Shown piece after piece: positions 63,966-64,000 of a stretch of 64,000 nucleotides of DNA. Source of the DNA: an uncultured Ruminococcus sp. (GTDB taxonomy: Bacteria; Bacillota; Clostridia; Oscillospirales; Ruminococcaceae); the NCBI RefSeq assembly GCF_947301925.1, contig NZ_CAMYUE010000001.1, forward strand, positions 310,001 to 374,000, in the 5' to 3' direction. Numbering within the stretch: the stretch's first letter is position 1; each line of letters starts with the position of its first letter. The position numbers and the translations under genes are program-made. A model generated the notes under the pieces. The model worked only from the letters and a program-made list of their open reading frames with translations, was not told the DNA's origin and searched no databases.

Positions 63966-64000
63966 TCAGAATTTTTTGTCCTTGGTTATATCACGATGAT
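63966..64000 (-). CDS. 3' end of a probable rapZ-type gene (partial)
   Basis: The last ten codons read HRDITKDKKF and then TGA. His-Arg-Asp followed by lysines at the extreme C-terminus is typical of RapZ/YvcJ nucleotide-binding proteins, and rapZ is commonly upstream of whiA. The stop lies just before the whiA ribosome binding site. The piece is too short for certainty. Confidence 0.45.
   Translation of the reverse strand, partial: HRDITKDKKF

Noticed and set aside
1-64000. tRNA or rRNA genes, CRISPR arrays and insertion sequences
   Set aside because: None of the expected signatures (tRNA arms with TTCGA loops, regular direct repeats, transposase motifs) was found by eye; a dedicated scan was not possible.

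Overview
The window looks like chromosomal backbone from a Gram-positive anaerobe of the Clostridia, most likely the Ruminococcus/Oscillospiraceae group. The indications are a GH3 beta-glucosidase in the inverted domain order described for Ruminococcus albus and Butyrivibrio, a reverse-order rubrerythrin, a DUF951-prfA-tsaC-coaE cluster, a rapZ(end)-whiA-dnaE cluster, AGGAGG ribosome binding sites, near-consensus sigma-A promoters (almost always with a 17-bp spacer) and frequent GTG/TTG starts. I saw no tRNA, rRNA operon, CRISPR array, insertion sequence or prophage. The genus is an inference from gene content.

Layout. 1-2.8 kb: 5' part of a GH3 beta-glucosidase (minus strand, cut by the window edge). 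2.9-5.5 kb: oxygen/redox island with reverse rubrerythrin, a small NrdD-like protein and a divergent Crp/Fnr regulator carrying a 16-bp palindrome in its leader, followed by uppP. 5.5-9.8 kb (minus): PC4/YdbC protein, a hypothetical, small alarmone synthetase, ABC exporter, TPM lipoprotein. 9.9-12 kb: OGG1-type glycosylase, small membrane protein, AraC regulator. 12-14.3 kb (minus): RNase P RNA and two bPH2 membrane proteins. 14.4-25.1 kb (plus): AGCS symporter, then a long housekeeping run rnj-gdpP-rplI-dnaB-tilS-ftsH starting from one promoter with a 330-nt structured leader. 25.2-28.3 kb: FHA-SEDS-PBP cell-wall module. 28.4-30.8 kb: hpf, a LUD protein and an HMGL-like aldolase. 30.9-39.6 kb (minus): type II topoisomerase pair with a small zinc-ribbon gene between the subunits, CopA, an ArsC/Spx-like protein and a SleB-like wall hydrolase. 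40-45.4 kb (plus): MoxR-DUF58-transglutaminase-DUF308 operon. 45.5-50.7 kb (plus): a compact TerB_N/TerB_C - BrxD-like ATPase - BrxHI/Lhr-like helicase operon. 50.7-52.4 kb: LysR regulator, a candidate minus-strand small RNA, GNAT. 52.5-57 kb (minus): apeA-type aminopeptidase, coaE, tsaC, prfA, DUF951. 57.1-58.5 kb: a hypothetical and an S1-domain protein. 58.5-64 kb (minus): pfkA, dnaE, whiA and the very end of a probable rapZ.

Most promising material: (1) the stand-alone TerB/BrxD/helicase triad, which resembles the DNA-processing core of BREX and Ter stress systems but has no BREX methyltransferase or PglZ beside it; its promoter is embedded in a perfect 13-bp inverted repeat. (2) A roughly 87-nt candidate trans-acting small RNA at 51.7-51.8 kb with its own promoter, a strong terminator and a C-rich (anti-Shine-Dalgarno) loop. 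(3) A long folded leader in front of RNase J. (4) An apparent AUU start codon for whiA. All function statements come from motif recognition by eye; no database search was run.
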